A stretch of 64,000 nucleotides of DNA, from the NCBI GenBank assembly GCA_017619795.1, contig JAFZRP010000105.1:1-64000 (forward strand). The letters run 5' to 3'. The stretch comes from Treponema sp. Its GTDB lineage: Bacteria > Spirochaetota > Spirochaetia > Treponematales > Treponemataceae. The position numbers and the translations under genes are program-made. A model generated the notes under the pieces. The model had not been told where the DNA came from and searched no databases. It saw only the letters and a program-made list of their open reading frames with translations. Shown here in pieces: positions 53,698-62,700 of this stretch; within the stretch, counting starts at the first letter, position 1, and each line of letters starts with the position of its first letter.

Positions 53698-53853
53698 AAA
53701 AAACGACTTGCCAGACATTCTGACAAGTCGTTCCCTCATCCGAGACAAACTCCAATCCTTTCCCCAGAAAACTCTCCAATGTTCCTAGTTAATAAGTTTT
53801 ATGAATAACCATTTTCTTATGGTATTATTTTTTTTACTATTTTTTCTTCTGAA
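53695..53853 (-). ncRNA. Candidate GGA-rich (CsrA-binding type) small RNA
   Basis: Read on the minus strand, 53785 to 53732 contains seven GGA triplets in 54 bases, one inside a CTC-GGAT-GAG mini-hairpin. It runs straight into a strong intrinsic terminator (53732-53702 plus eight U). No minus-strand gene lies upstream of that terminator, so it needs another transcript. An extended -10 (TGTGATAAT, 53868 to 53860) could start it near 53853. GGA arrays are the hallmark of CsrB/RsmZ sponges. This is inference; the start is uncertain. The rest of the gap between 53698 and 54096 holds the plus-strand signals listed separately and no convincing gene. Confidence 0.4.
53702..53732 (-). terminator. Intrinsic terminator pointing leftward
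   Basis: AACGACTTG (53702-53710) and CAAGTCGTT (53724-53732) pair, extended by CAGA/TCTG around a CAT loop. On the minus strand the stem is followed by a run of U (complement of the A-run before 53704). On the plus strand the bases after the stem are CCCTC, so it is a poor terminator in that direction. Confidence 0.8.
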
Positions 53854-53877
53854 CTTTTTATTATCACAACAACTTTC

Positions 53878-53886
53878 TGTTATAAT
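53878..53886 (+). promoter_or_regulatory. Extended -10 element, plus strand, in the non-coding gap
   Basis: TGTTATAAT is a perfect extended -10. About 115 bases downstream an AT-rich stem, AATAACC (53982-53988) with GGTTATT (53991-53997), is followed by T residues. Together they could delimit a short plus-strand transcript carrying at most a 22-codon ORF. Confidence 0.4.
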
Positions 53887-53977
53887 AAATAAAACGTTTT
53901 ATCTTAATTACATCTTAATGGTAAGCCAAAAATACCTCGGGGTCAATCCTTCTAAATACGATATAACCAAAGTTACG

Positions 53978-54000
53978 AAAAAATAACCGTGGTTATTTTT
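53978..54000 (+). terminator. AT-rich hairpin with T-run in the non-coding gap
   Basis: AAAAATAACC and GGTTATTTTT form a near-perfect palindrome around GT, ending in a T-run. It would stop rightward transcription from the extended -10 at 53878 before the PurH-like gene. Confidence 0.45.
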
Positions 54001-54084
54001 GCACAAAATCAGCACAAAAAAGAGATTTTAGTATAAAAATTCAGTGTAATTGCTTTGCTAGTTTTCTTATTTACATTTTTTTGC

Positions 54085-54090
54085 TATTAT
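54085..54090 (+). promoter_or_regulatory. Extended -10 of a leaderless promoter for the PurH-like gene
   Basis: TATTAT, with TGC directly before it, ends 6 bases ahead of the ATG at 54097. There is no Shine-Dalgarno, so transcription probably begins at the start codon. Confidence 0.55.
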
Positions 54091-54096
54091 TACACT

Positions 54097-55713
54097 ATGA
54101 CAAAGCGTGCTATTATTCATGTTGAAAACACAGAAGGAATACTGGAGTTCGCAAGATTTCTGTCAGATTCTGGCTGGACAATCATCTCTGCAAACAAGAC
54201 AGAAGACCTCTTGAAAAGGGAAAAAATCCCTGTTACAAGAGAGCTTGCACTTGTTGAAAACAACATCTACTTTGCAGACACCTCAAAGCTGGTACAGTCA
54301 GTTCTGAACACAAAGTATCCTGACTCTGATGAGCAGCCGTTGAATCCACAGGATAAGGACAACAATATCTTTATCCTCTGTATTAATTTTTACACCTCAA
54401 TGAGCCTTCCTGTAAAAATGACAAATAAACAGCAGGTAAAGGCAATTACAAAGCCTGGTAATTATTATATTTCAACACTTCTTAGAAACGCTTTTGTAAA
54501 CTACGAAAATGTACTTATTCTCACTGACCCTGCCGACTACAAGGAAGCAATTGTCCAGTTGAGAACAAACAATATAATGGAAGATTTCCGCGTTTATCTT
54601 GCGGCAAAGGCACTTAATCTTCTTTCTGCCTACGACAGCGGACTTTCCGACACGCTTTTAATGGAGCCACATCTTAGCGGCAATTTCTTAAACTACCTTG
54701 TTTTCCCATATAAAAAGCATCAGGCATTAAAAGCTGGTTCAAATCCACAGCAGAAGGCCTGTCTTTATAAGTTCCCGTTTGAAACAGGTGTTATGACCGG
54801 CTTGCAGAAGCTTCCGGCAAAGGATCTTTCTTACAGCACAATCACAGATGCCTCAACCGTTTGGGAAGTAATCTGTATGATGTACGGAAACCTGAAAAAT
54901 CAGTCTACAGTAAAAAGCACTAATTTCGACGGCTATTCCTTTACAACGCAGTTTACACCGCAGACAGGAACAGTATTCACTATCGCAGTAAAATACAGTC
55001 AGATATTGGGCGCCTCCTTTGCTTCAGATATTCAAACATCATTCCTGAATACCTGCAAAAGCAAAACTTACGATATAGACAACGTAACAATAGGAAGCAG
55101 CTCTGTTATTGACGATAATGCCGCCCGCGAAATGATAAATCACTCTCTGGCAGCAATTGTAGCACCAGGCTTTACACCGGAAGCTAAGGAAATCTTCGAG
55201 CAGAACAAAAACATCAAGCTTATTTCGGTATCAAAAGTAAACAGCGTAGATTATACAATCAAGCTTCTGAATGGCGGCGTGCTTTTCCAGACAAGAGACA
55301 GCGTTATTTTCACTCACTGGAACGTAAAGACAAAAAAACGTCCTTCGCAGTATATGGCAGACCAGATGATTTTTGGAATGATGCTCGCAATGGCAACAAG
55401 AACCCATACAGCAGCGCTTATAAAGAACTTCTCAATCATAAGCATTGCACAGGGCTGCCGCTCAGAGAAGAAAGCAATGGATGAGCTTGTTCTTGAACTT
55501 CAGCAAAATAACCCGGAACCAGCACCTGTTGCAGACCTTCTTGTTTGCGATACAGCTTTTTCTTTCAGCGATTCTGTCAAAACACTTATAGATACAGGCG
55601 TTTCCGCAATCATTCAGACAGGCGGCATGCCGGATGATGATGTACTTATAAAGTATTGCGAAGAACACGATGTAACGCTTATATTTACAGGAACAACACA
55701 TATTTCATATTAA
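54097..55713 (+). CDS. Diverged PurH-like protein (AICAR transformylase / IMP cyclohydrolase family)
   Basis: The 538-residue protein aligns by eye with PurH over its whole length. It has an MGS/cyclohydrolase-like N-terminus (RAIIHVENTEGILEFARFLS, IPVTRELALVEN), a transformylase-like part (GVMTGLQKLPAKDLSYSTIT) and the closing GVSAIIQTGGMPDDDV ... FTGTTHI. Key motifs differ: the usual GENPHQ reads GSNPQQ (near 214), the catalytic KHxNPCG reads KYSQILG (Lys299, Tyr300), and the N-terminal STGGT region reads SANKT. Normal purine-synthesis activity is therefore doubtful. ATG 54097 is chosen over 54055 because the promoter abuts it. Confidence 0.7.
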   Translation: MTKRAIIHVENTEGILEFARFLSDSGWTIISANKTEDLLKREKIPVTRELALVENNIYFADTSKLVQSVLNTKYPDSDEQPLNPQDKDNNIFILCINFYTSMSLPVKMTNKQQVKAITKPGNYYISTLLRNAFVNYENVLILTDPADYKEAIVQLRTNNIMEDFRVYLAAKALNLLSAYDSGLSDTLLMEPHLSGNFLNYLVFPYKKHQALKAGSNPQQKACLYKFPFETGVMTGLQKLPAKDLSYSTITDASTVWEVICMMYGNLKNQSTVKSTNFDGYSFTTQFTPQTGTVFTIAVKYSQILGASFASDIQTSFLNTCKSKTYDIDNVTIGSSSVIDDNAAREMINHSLAAIVAPGFTPEAKEIFEQNKNIKLISVSKVNSVDYTIKLLNGGVLFQTRDSVIFTHWNVKTKKRPSQYMADQMIFGMMLAMATRTHTAALIKNFSIISIAQGCRSEKKAMDELVLELQQNNPEPAPVADLLVCDTAFSFSDSVKTLIDTGVSAIIQTGGMPDDDVLIKYCEEHDVTLIFTGTTHISY

Positions 55714-55752
55714 TAAAAAACGAATTAGAACAATTTTTTGGAGACATAAAAA

Positions 55753-56829
55753 ATGCTTTTTTATTTAGGACAATTTTTGCAGCAGTATTGGGGACCTGCC
55801 CGACTTTTATCTTCTTACGCAGTTCTCATTACACTTGCGCTCTACTCAGGATTTTTTATTTCATTAAAGATAATACCAAAGTTTTATAACTGGCTTCCAC
55901 ACGACCGAGGCCGTGAGTTTACAATTAAAGAAAACGCAGAAGCTGCAAAAGGTAAACCAACTGGCGCCGGCAGCGTATTCATTACAATCTTTGTGCTTTT
56001 GTGCATTTTGTTTGTACCGATGAGCTGGACCAGAGCTTCTATAATCGCGCTCACCTGGATCACAATGCTCACCGGCTTCTTAGATGACCGCAGCACAACC
56101 TCCTGGGGCGAATACTTAAAAGGTGCACTCGACCTTATTATAAGTGTTGGAACTGCTTTTATTCTGTACTATGGCCTTAAGTCGGCTTCTGATGATGGAG
56201 TTGTCCGATTCTGGCTGCCATTTTTGACAAACGAGGTTGCCGTTCATCCTGTAGTTTACATCATTATCTGTACGATTATGTTATGGGCTTCTATTAACAC
56301 AACAAACTGTACCGACGGTGTTGACGGCCTTTCTTCATCCCTCGTTCTTATTGCTCTGCTTACCTTGGGAATTGTTTTCTACTTTATTCTTGGCCACAAG
56401 GATATTGCCGCTTACCTGCTTGTTCCTCATTTTCAGGGCGGCGCTAACTGGGCTATAGCTTTATTTGCAATGGCCGGCGTTGTTATGGGCTATTTGTGGC
56501 ACAATGCCTTCCCAAGCGAATGTCTTATGGGAGATGCCGGCAGCCGTGCTTTGGGCTACTTTATTGGTGTATGTGTTATGGTTTCCGGTAACCCGTTCAT
56601 CATTTTTGCAACTTCATCAATAATCTTTATAAACGGCGGAATGGGCTTACTCAAGGTATTCCTGTTGCGCTTCTTTAAGATTAAGATTTTTGAAAATATC
56701 CGATTCCCTCTGCACGATCACATGCGTAAAAACCACGGCTGGTCTCCAACCCAGGTACTCTTAAAGTTTATGATTATACAGCTTTTGATTACGTGTGCGA
56801 TTCTGGGAATATTCTTCAAGATCCGATAG
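55753..56829 (+). CDS. mraY: Phospho-N-acetylmuramoyl-pentapeptide transferase
   Basis: MraY makes lipid I from UDP-MurNAc-pentapeptide and undecaprenyl phosphate in the inner membrane. The 358-residue protein has about ten membrane segments and the family signatures KGKPTGAGSVFI, NTTNCTDGVDGLSSSL, ECLMGDAGSRALGYFIG and the histidine-rich PLHDHMRKNHGWSPTQV. Catalytic Asp residues are kept. GGAG precedes the ATG. It is away from other mur/fts genes in this window. Confidence 0.92.
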   Translation: MLFYLGQFLQQYWGPARLLSSYAVLITLALYSGFFISLKIIPKFYNWLPHDRGREFTIKENAEAAKGKPTGAGSVFITIFVLLCILFVPMSWTRASIIALTWITMLTGFLDDRSTTSWGEYLKGALDLIISVGTAFILYYGLKSASDDGVVRFWLPFLTNEVAVHPVVYIIICTIMLWASINTTNCTDGVDGLSSSLVLIALLTLGIVFYFILGHKDIAAYLLVPHFQGGANWAIALFAMAGVVMGYLWHNAFPSECLMGDAGSRALGYFIGVCVMVSGNPFIIFATSSIIFINGGMGLLKVFLLRFFKIKIFENIRFPLHDHMRKNHGWSPTQVLLKFMIIQLLITCAILGIFFKIR

Positions 56830-56837
56830 CGAAGACT

Positions 56838-58037
56838 TTATCTGAACACTTCAATCAGCGTTTCTGCATCGCGGATGATATTGTCTATAATGCAATACTC
56901 GTTCGGCTGGTGGGCGGTTTCGTCCATAGAGCTCCAGACAACAGCATCAAAGCCTTTACGTCGAAGCTCGGCTCCAACTGTACCGCCACCAATACCGATG
57001 AACTTAGCGTCGATTCCGTGAGCTTTTTTGATGGCAGCTGCAAGCTTTTGTGCTACAGGAGAAGAAACCGGAGTTGCAGGACTTTCTGATTTCTGAGGAT
57101 ATTCAATATCAACCTTTACCTTGTGCTCTTTTTCAATTTCGGAAACAATTTTGTTTACTTCGGCCGTAACTGTTTCAAGACTGTAACAAGGCAGAATGCG
57201 GCAATCCATAAAGAAGGTATCTTCACCAGGGATTATGTTTACACTGTCAACGTTAGATAAACGCTTTGTCGGCTGGAAGGTAGAATAGTCTGGTTCAAAA
57301 AGACTGTCCTTTTTATCAAACTTTTTTTCAAGGTTGTGCAGCCTTAAAGACATATCGCACGCAGCAAGACACGCATTGGCACCTGTATCCGGGCGGCTCC
57401 CGTGAGTCTGCTGACCTTTTACGTGAACCTTCATCCACATTATGTTCTTTTCAGCAATTTCAATCGTCTCACCAATTTTGTCGCCGCCATCTGGAATCAG
57501 AATCAAATCCTGCTTTTTGAACAAATCAAAATGCTCCAGCAAATAAATGATTCCATATTCGCTGCCGTTTTCTTCATCAGCAACAAAAAGAAGCTTTATT
57601 GTCCGTTCCGGAACAATTCCGTTTTTCATATAGTACAGGGCAGCAAAAACTGCAGAAACAAGCCCCTGCTGATTATCCTCTACTCCGCGGCCATAAAGCT
57701 TTCCATCCTTTTCAACACACTCCCACGGATTTGTTTTCCAAAGACTCATATCGCCGGTTGGAACAACATCAAGATGAGCCATAACCCAGACAGCATCCGT
57801 GTTTTTTCCAGGAATAGTTGCAATAAGACTTGGACGAACTCCAGAGCTTACTCTGGCGTCGGGAGCTTCGATTTTCTGAATATCGGTAAAACCGTTTTCT
57901 TTAAGCCACTTTTCCAATACCGCACACTTTTTGGTCTCACCATCACCACCACCCTCAGGGGCAACAGCCGGCACAGCAGTAAGAAGCTTTTCCAATTCAA
58001 TAATATCTTTTCTGGATGATTCTAAAAATGAGTTCAT
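56838..58037 (-). CDS. M20-family dipeptidase/aminoacylase-type metallopeptidase
   Basis: From ATG 58037 (AGGA upstream) the 399-residue protein has the M20 metal motifs VWVMAHLDVVPTGD, YGRGVEDNQQGLVSA and FVADEENGSEYG (catalytic Glu-Glu), a dimerisation-domain QQTHGSRPDTGANACLA region and IGIGGGTVGAELRRKGFDAV near the end. It fits Sapep/PepV-like dipeptidases; the exact substrate is not readable. It converges with mraY 8 bases away. A longer reading to 58091 overlaps galE and is unlikely. Confidence 0.88.
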   Translation of the reverse strand: MNSFLESSRKDIIELEKLLTAVPAVAPEGGGDGETKKCAVLEKWLKENGFTDIQKIEAPDARVSSGVRPSLIATIPGKNTDAVWVMAHLDVVPTGDMSLWKTNPWECVEKDGKLYGRGVEDNQQGLVSAVFAALYYMKNGIVPERTIKLLFVADEENGSEYGIIYLLEHFDLFKKQDLILIPDGGDKIGETIEIAEKNIMWMKVHVKGQQTHGSRPDTGANACLAACDMSLRLHNLEKKFDKKDSLFEPDYSTFQPTKRLSNVDSVNIIPGEDTFFMDCRILPCYSLETVTAEVNKIVSEIEKEHKVKVDIEYPQKSESPATPVSSPVAQKLAAAIKKAHGIDAKFIGIGGGTVGAELRRKGFDAVVWSSMDETAHQPNEYCIIDNIIRDAETLIEVFR

Positions 58038-58059
58038 ATAATTGTCCTGTGTTCTAGGT

Positions 58060-59019
58060 TTACTTGTAAACTTCCCAAGTTGTGCGCACAAGGGTATCTA
58101 CATCGCTATAGAGAGGTTTCCAGCCAAGCAGCTTTTCGGCAAGCTTAGCGCTTGTGTACAGGCTTGCAGGGTCACCAGGACGACGTGGAGCATCCTCGGC
58201 AGGAATTGGCTTTCCGGTAATACGGCGGGCTGCGTCAATCAGCTCTTTTACAGTGGTTCCCTTTTCGGTTCCAAGATTGAGCTTAAGGCTTTCACCGTGA
58301 GCGGCAATGTAATCAAGCGCCATAACGTGAGCGCGGGCCAAATCGGTAACGTGAATATAATCGCGGATACAAGTTCCATCGCGGGTATCGTAATCTGTAC
58401 CAAAAACCTTCAGTTCACGCTGTCCAAGAGCCGCTTCCATAATTCGTGGAAGAAGATTTTCAGGCTTCTGCTCAAGACCGCGGATTTTTCCTTCAGGATC
58501 ATAACCGGCTGCATTAAAATAGCGCAAAGCCGCAAACTTCAGGCCCTTAAGCTGATCGTACCAGTCCATAAACTCTTCAATCTTAAGCTTTGTAAATCCA
58601 TAGTAATTTATAGGCTTCTGAGGATGATTTTCGTCCATCGGGAGATACTGTGGTTCGCCAAAGGTTGCAGCAGAGGATGAAAAAATCATTTTAAGACAGT
58701 TGTATTTTACTGCCGCATTCATAATATTTATAGTTCCGGTGATGTTGTTAATACTGTATTTTTCAGGCTTAACCATTGATTCACCGGCAGCCTTAAATGC
58801 CGCAAGATGAACAAAAGCATCAAAGCCCTGAGCAAAAGCTTCGTCCAAATCACGCTCTATAAGAATATTTCCATAAATAAAATCATTTTCCGGGAAAAGA
58901 TTGCACCTTAAACCGCTGCTAAGGTTATCAAACACCGTTACCTTGTGACCTGCCTTCATCAATTCTTTTACAACGTGGCTTCCAATATATCCTGCACCAC
59001 CAATTACTAAAACTTTCAT
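58060..59019 (-). CDS. galE: UDP-glucose 4-epimerase
   Basis: GalE interconverts UDP-glucose and UDP-galactose with NAD. The 319-residue SDR protein has the NAD motif GGAGYIGSHVVKEL, HLAAFKAAGESM, the catalytic SSAATFGEP, YGFTKLKIE (Tyr-x3-Lys) and RDYIHVTDLARAHVMA. AAGGAG precedes the ATG. It lies just upstream of the M20 gene in the same direction. Confidence 0.92.
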   Translation of the reverse strand: MKVLVIGGAGYIGSHVVKELMKAGHKVTVFDNLSSGLRCNLFPENDFIYGNILIERDLDEAFAQGFDAFVHLAAFKAAGESMVKPEKYSINNITGTINIMNAAVKYNCLKMIFSSSAATFGEPQYLPMDENHPQKPINYYGFTKLKIEEFMDWYDQLKGLKFAALRYFNAAGYDPEGKIRGLEQKPENLLPRIMEAALGQRELKVFGTDYDTRDGTCIRDYIHVTDLARAHVMALDYIAAHGESLKLNLGTEKGTTVKELIDAARRITGKPIPAEDAPRRPGDPASLYTSAKLAEKLLGWKPLYSDVDTLVRTTWEVYK

Positions 59020-59045
59020 TTTGACTCCTTATATGCCTTAAACAT

Positions 59046-59732
59046 CTATTTTTTTCGATATATTTGATAAGAAATGTATATCTGATCTAATAACTTGAGC
59101 AAAGCCTGATAGTTATCGCTGCCTTCCTCTTCTGCCTGCAATTTATCTGCAAAGTATTCCAGATTAAGCCTTACCCATCCCGATTCTGAAGCTTCATATT
59201 CTCCAAGAGAAATATCTGCCGGTACATTTGCTGTTGCAGCACCGTTTGAAACAGAAGCTTCAAGCTTATCTTCTGCCTGGTCAACATTTATTCCGGCAAC
59301 ATGAAAAATCACAGTATTTCGCGTATCTGCATCATAAACCTTAAAACCATCAGCAATAAAATCAACAGGTGCTGCCTTTACAGCTTCTTCAACTTCTTTA
59401 GGCACTTCGGTTCCAAAGCCCATATATTTCCAGTCATCAAAAACAGGAATTATTGGAGCTGGAGGCTCTTCCGGTTTTTCTTCTGTTTTCTTTTGTTTTT
59501 TTGAAGTTGCTTTTTTCGGCTTTTTAGACTGTTTTTTATCCTCTTTGTCATCATCCTCTTCCGAATCAGTTTCCTGCTCAAGAGATTGATTTTTGTCCTG
59601 CTCGTCTACAACAACCTCAACTGATTTCTGTTTATCATCAGCCTCTCCTGAATCCGTTTTTGTAGTAGCGCACGAAAACATCAAAACCAGAGGAATCAAT
59701 AAAACACAAGTACGAAATATAAATCTGTTCAT
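59046..59732 (-). CDS. Predicted lipoprotein with charged linker
   Basis: From ATG 59732 the 228-residue product has a lipoprotein signal (RTCVLLIPLVLMFSC, Cys near residue 21). About 75 residues of Lys/Glu/Asp/Ser low complexity follow, then a C-terminal domain starting IPVFDDWKYMGFGTEVPKEV that I do not recognise. The linker resembles the one in the BMP lipoprotein at 8398. There is no Shine-Dalgarno; a TAAAAT lies 7 bases before the ATG. Confidence 0.65.
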   Translation of the reverse strand: MNRFIFRTCVLLIPLVLMFSCATTKTDSGEADDKQKSVEVVVDEQDKNQSLEQETDSEEDDDKEDKKQSKKPKKATSKKQKKTEEKPEEPPAPIIPVFDDWKYMGFGTEVPKEVEEAVKAAPVDFIADGFKVYDADTRNTVIFHVAGINVDQAEDKLEASVSNGAATANVPADISLGEYEASESGWVRLNLEYFADKLQAEEEGSDNYQALLKLLDQIYISYQIYRKK

Positions 59733-59781
59733 TGTTCTTATTTTATCATAATAATGCGAATCAAGCAAAGCATCTGAATTA

Positions 59782-62700
59782 TTAAAAGTCAACAACATTA
59801 TCAGTCCAAAGTTCGCACTGGCTGATTACAGTTTTAAGAGCGTCTTCCTGACCTTCCGGTGGATAGCGGTATTTTTTAAGAAGTTTTTTCACAATCATTC
59901 GCATTTTGGCTCTGGCTGATTCTTTTTTCTGCCAGTCGATTGTTTTGTTTTTGCGGAGCGTTTCTGTGAGTTCTTTTGTAAGAGCTACGAGTTCTTCATC
60001 ACTATAGAAATCTTTTACAGCTTCTGGTTTTGTGAGAGCATCATAGAAAGCAAGCTCTTCATCAGAAAGACCAAGCAGATTTCCTTCTTCTTTTGCATGC
60101 ATCATTTCTTTTGCGAGTCTTAAAAGTTCCTGAATAACTTCTTCATTCGTGAGCATTGCGTTCAGATAGCGGTTTAAGGTTTGCTGAATCAATTCGCTGA
60201 AGGCTTCGGATTTTACAAGATTTGTGCGCTTGTAAACTTTTACCTGTTCTTCAATCAGTTTTTTGAGCATCTCAACAGCAAGATTTTTCTCTTTCATTTT
60301 GGCGATATTTTCAAGGAAAGACGGATCAAAGAGATTTACTTTTTCGCCAACATCAGAGAATAGATTTATGACGCCATCAGATTTTACTGACTGCTTGAGA
60401 AGTTCGTTTATACGCTCGTTGATTTCTTTGAGAGAGAACTTCTTTCCAGGAGGATTATACAAAAGGCGCATAACAAGAACACGAACAGATTCAAAGAAAG
60501 CTGCTTCTAGTCTCATGTGTTCTTTTACCATAGAAGAACAAAGAGAAAGTGACTGTTTGAGCATCAGGGCTTCTTTAATAAAAGCCTGCTTTTGTTCTTC
60601 TTTAGCAGGAGCAACAATGAAGTTCACTGCACCGCTGATTGTCATACCACGCTGCAGGTCTGAACCTTCGTAGAAAGGTGTGTAATCATAACCAAAGAAA
60701 AGATCGCGGCAGATTTCCAGTTTTTCCTGGAATTTAGGATATGCACGTTTTGCTACATCCATCTCGCCATAATTCTGACGGTCGCGGACAGTGTAGTCGT
60801 TCATTGCCTGTTTGAGAGCACTTGCAATTCCAACGTAATCAACTACAAGACCACCTTCCTTATCTTTGAAAACACGGTTTACACGGGCAATTGCCTGCAT
60901 AAGGTTGTAGCTTTCCATCGGCTTATAAACATACATTGTTGCAAGAGAAGGAACATCAAAACCAGTAAGCCACATATCAACTACGATTGCGATTTTGAGC
61001 GGGCTGTTATTGTCTTTGAACCGAGTAGCAAGTTCCAGCTTGCGGTGTTTGTTTCCAATGATTGCGCGCCATTCTTCCGGGTCTTTGTTGCTTTCGGTCA
61101 TAACAACGGCAACGCGGGCATCGGCATCACTTGTTCCAGCCCAACCTGGACGAAGTTCAAGAATGCGTTTATAAATCTTCATGGCAATTGCTCGGTTATA
61201 AGCAACAATCATTGCCTTTCCGGTATAAAGATACTGTCGTTCGTTTTCGTAGTGATTAAGAATATCATCAACAAGAGAATTGATTGTTTTTTCATGGCCA
61301 AGAATTTCTTCCATCTTGCCAAGTTCATGCTTACTCTTTTCGATTACTTCTTCATCAGCATTCTGGGCAAGAGCACTGTATTCGGCGTCAATCTGAGCAA
61401 GGACTTTGTCGTCAAGCTTAAGTTTGATTACTCGGCTTTCGTAATAAACAGGACGAGTTGCACCATCTTCAACAGCCTGAGTCATATCATATATGTCGAT
61501 GTAGTCACCAAACACTTCGATGGTGCTGCGGTCCTCTCGGGAAATTGGAGTGCCGGTAAAACCGATATAACTTGCATTTGGAAGACTATCGCGGATAATA
61601 CGTGCAGTACCGATTGTGCGATGTGCAATAAGATTCCCTTCTTCGTCTCGGCTGGTTTTGATTTTTTCTGTAAGTCCATACTGACCGCGATGCGCTTCAT
61701 CAGCCATTACGATGATATTCTTTCTGTCGCTAAGCGGTTCATCACTCTCCTCGAACTTCTGCATAGTTGTAAAGATAATTCCGTTTGCCTTACGCCCTTC
61801 AAGAAGAGATTTAAGATGCTCACGGCTTTCTGCCTGCACAGGTTCCTGTCGCAAGAAATCTTTACAGTTACAGAACTGAGTATAAAGCTGATTATCAAGA
61901 TCATTGCGGTCTGTAATAACAACGATAGTTGGCGAATCAATTGCCTGCTGTAAAAGATGTGCATAGAATACCATGGAAAGTGATTTGCCCGAACCCTGGG
62001 TATGCCAGAATACACCGATTTTACCATCACCGCCTACTGCAAGCTTAGTGCGTTCAACAGCCTTGCGAACTGCGAAATACTGATGGTAGCCTGCTAGAAT
62101 CTTATAAGAATTAATTCCGTCGTTATTAAAACAGATAAAGTTTTTGATGATATCAAGCAGACGATCTTTCTGGAAAATTCCTTCAAAGAAAGTTGTAAAA
62201 TCTGCAAAAGCATTTGATTCAAGATTACCGTCTTTTGTTTTCCATTCCATAAAGCGGTCTTCACCACTTGTGATAGTTCCGGCCTTACTTGTAAGCTGAT
62301 CGCTCATTACACAAATACAGTTGTAAATAAACATGGAAGGAATTTCCTGCATGTAGTTTCTGATTTGTGTATATGCTTCACTTGCGTCAGTCTGCTCACG
62401 GCTTGGAGATTTTAATTCAAAAAGGCAGACAGGAAGTCCGTTTAAGAAAAGCAGAATGTCAGGACGCTTTTGTGAGTTTTCTATAAATGTCCACTGATTT
62501 GCAACGATATAAGAGTTTTTGTCTCCAGGCTTTCCGGCATTTTCAAAGTCTGCAATATAAATAATATCAGACTTTGTTTCGCCGTTTTGATGGTAGCTTA
62601 CTTCAATACCGTTCTGAAGGTATTCCATAAAAACAGCATTTTTCTTTTTGAGTTCTGCGTTTTCGAAATGCCGTAGTTTAAGGAGAGCTTCGTCAATCGC

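Noticed and set aside
53801..53986. 61-codon plus-strand ORF with a hydrophobic start
   Set aside because: No ribosome-binding site, a perfect extended -10 lies inside it, it overlaps the candidate small RNA, and its composition is that of AT-rich non-coding DNA.
57402..58019. 205-codon ORF opposite the M20 peptidase
   Set aside because: Shadow of the opposite strand; the M20 metal motifs show which strand is coding.
58042..58680. 212-codon ORF opposite galE
   Set aside because: Antisense to the conserved galE coding sequence, with no family features.
61045..61953. 302-codon ORF opposite hsdR
   Set aside because: It is antisense to the conserved helicase motifs of hsdR, has no ribosome-binding site and cysteine/phenylalanine-rich composition typical of a reverse-frame shadow.
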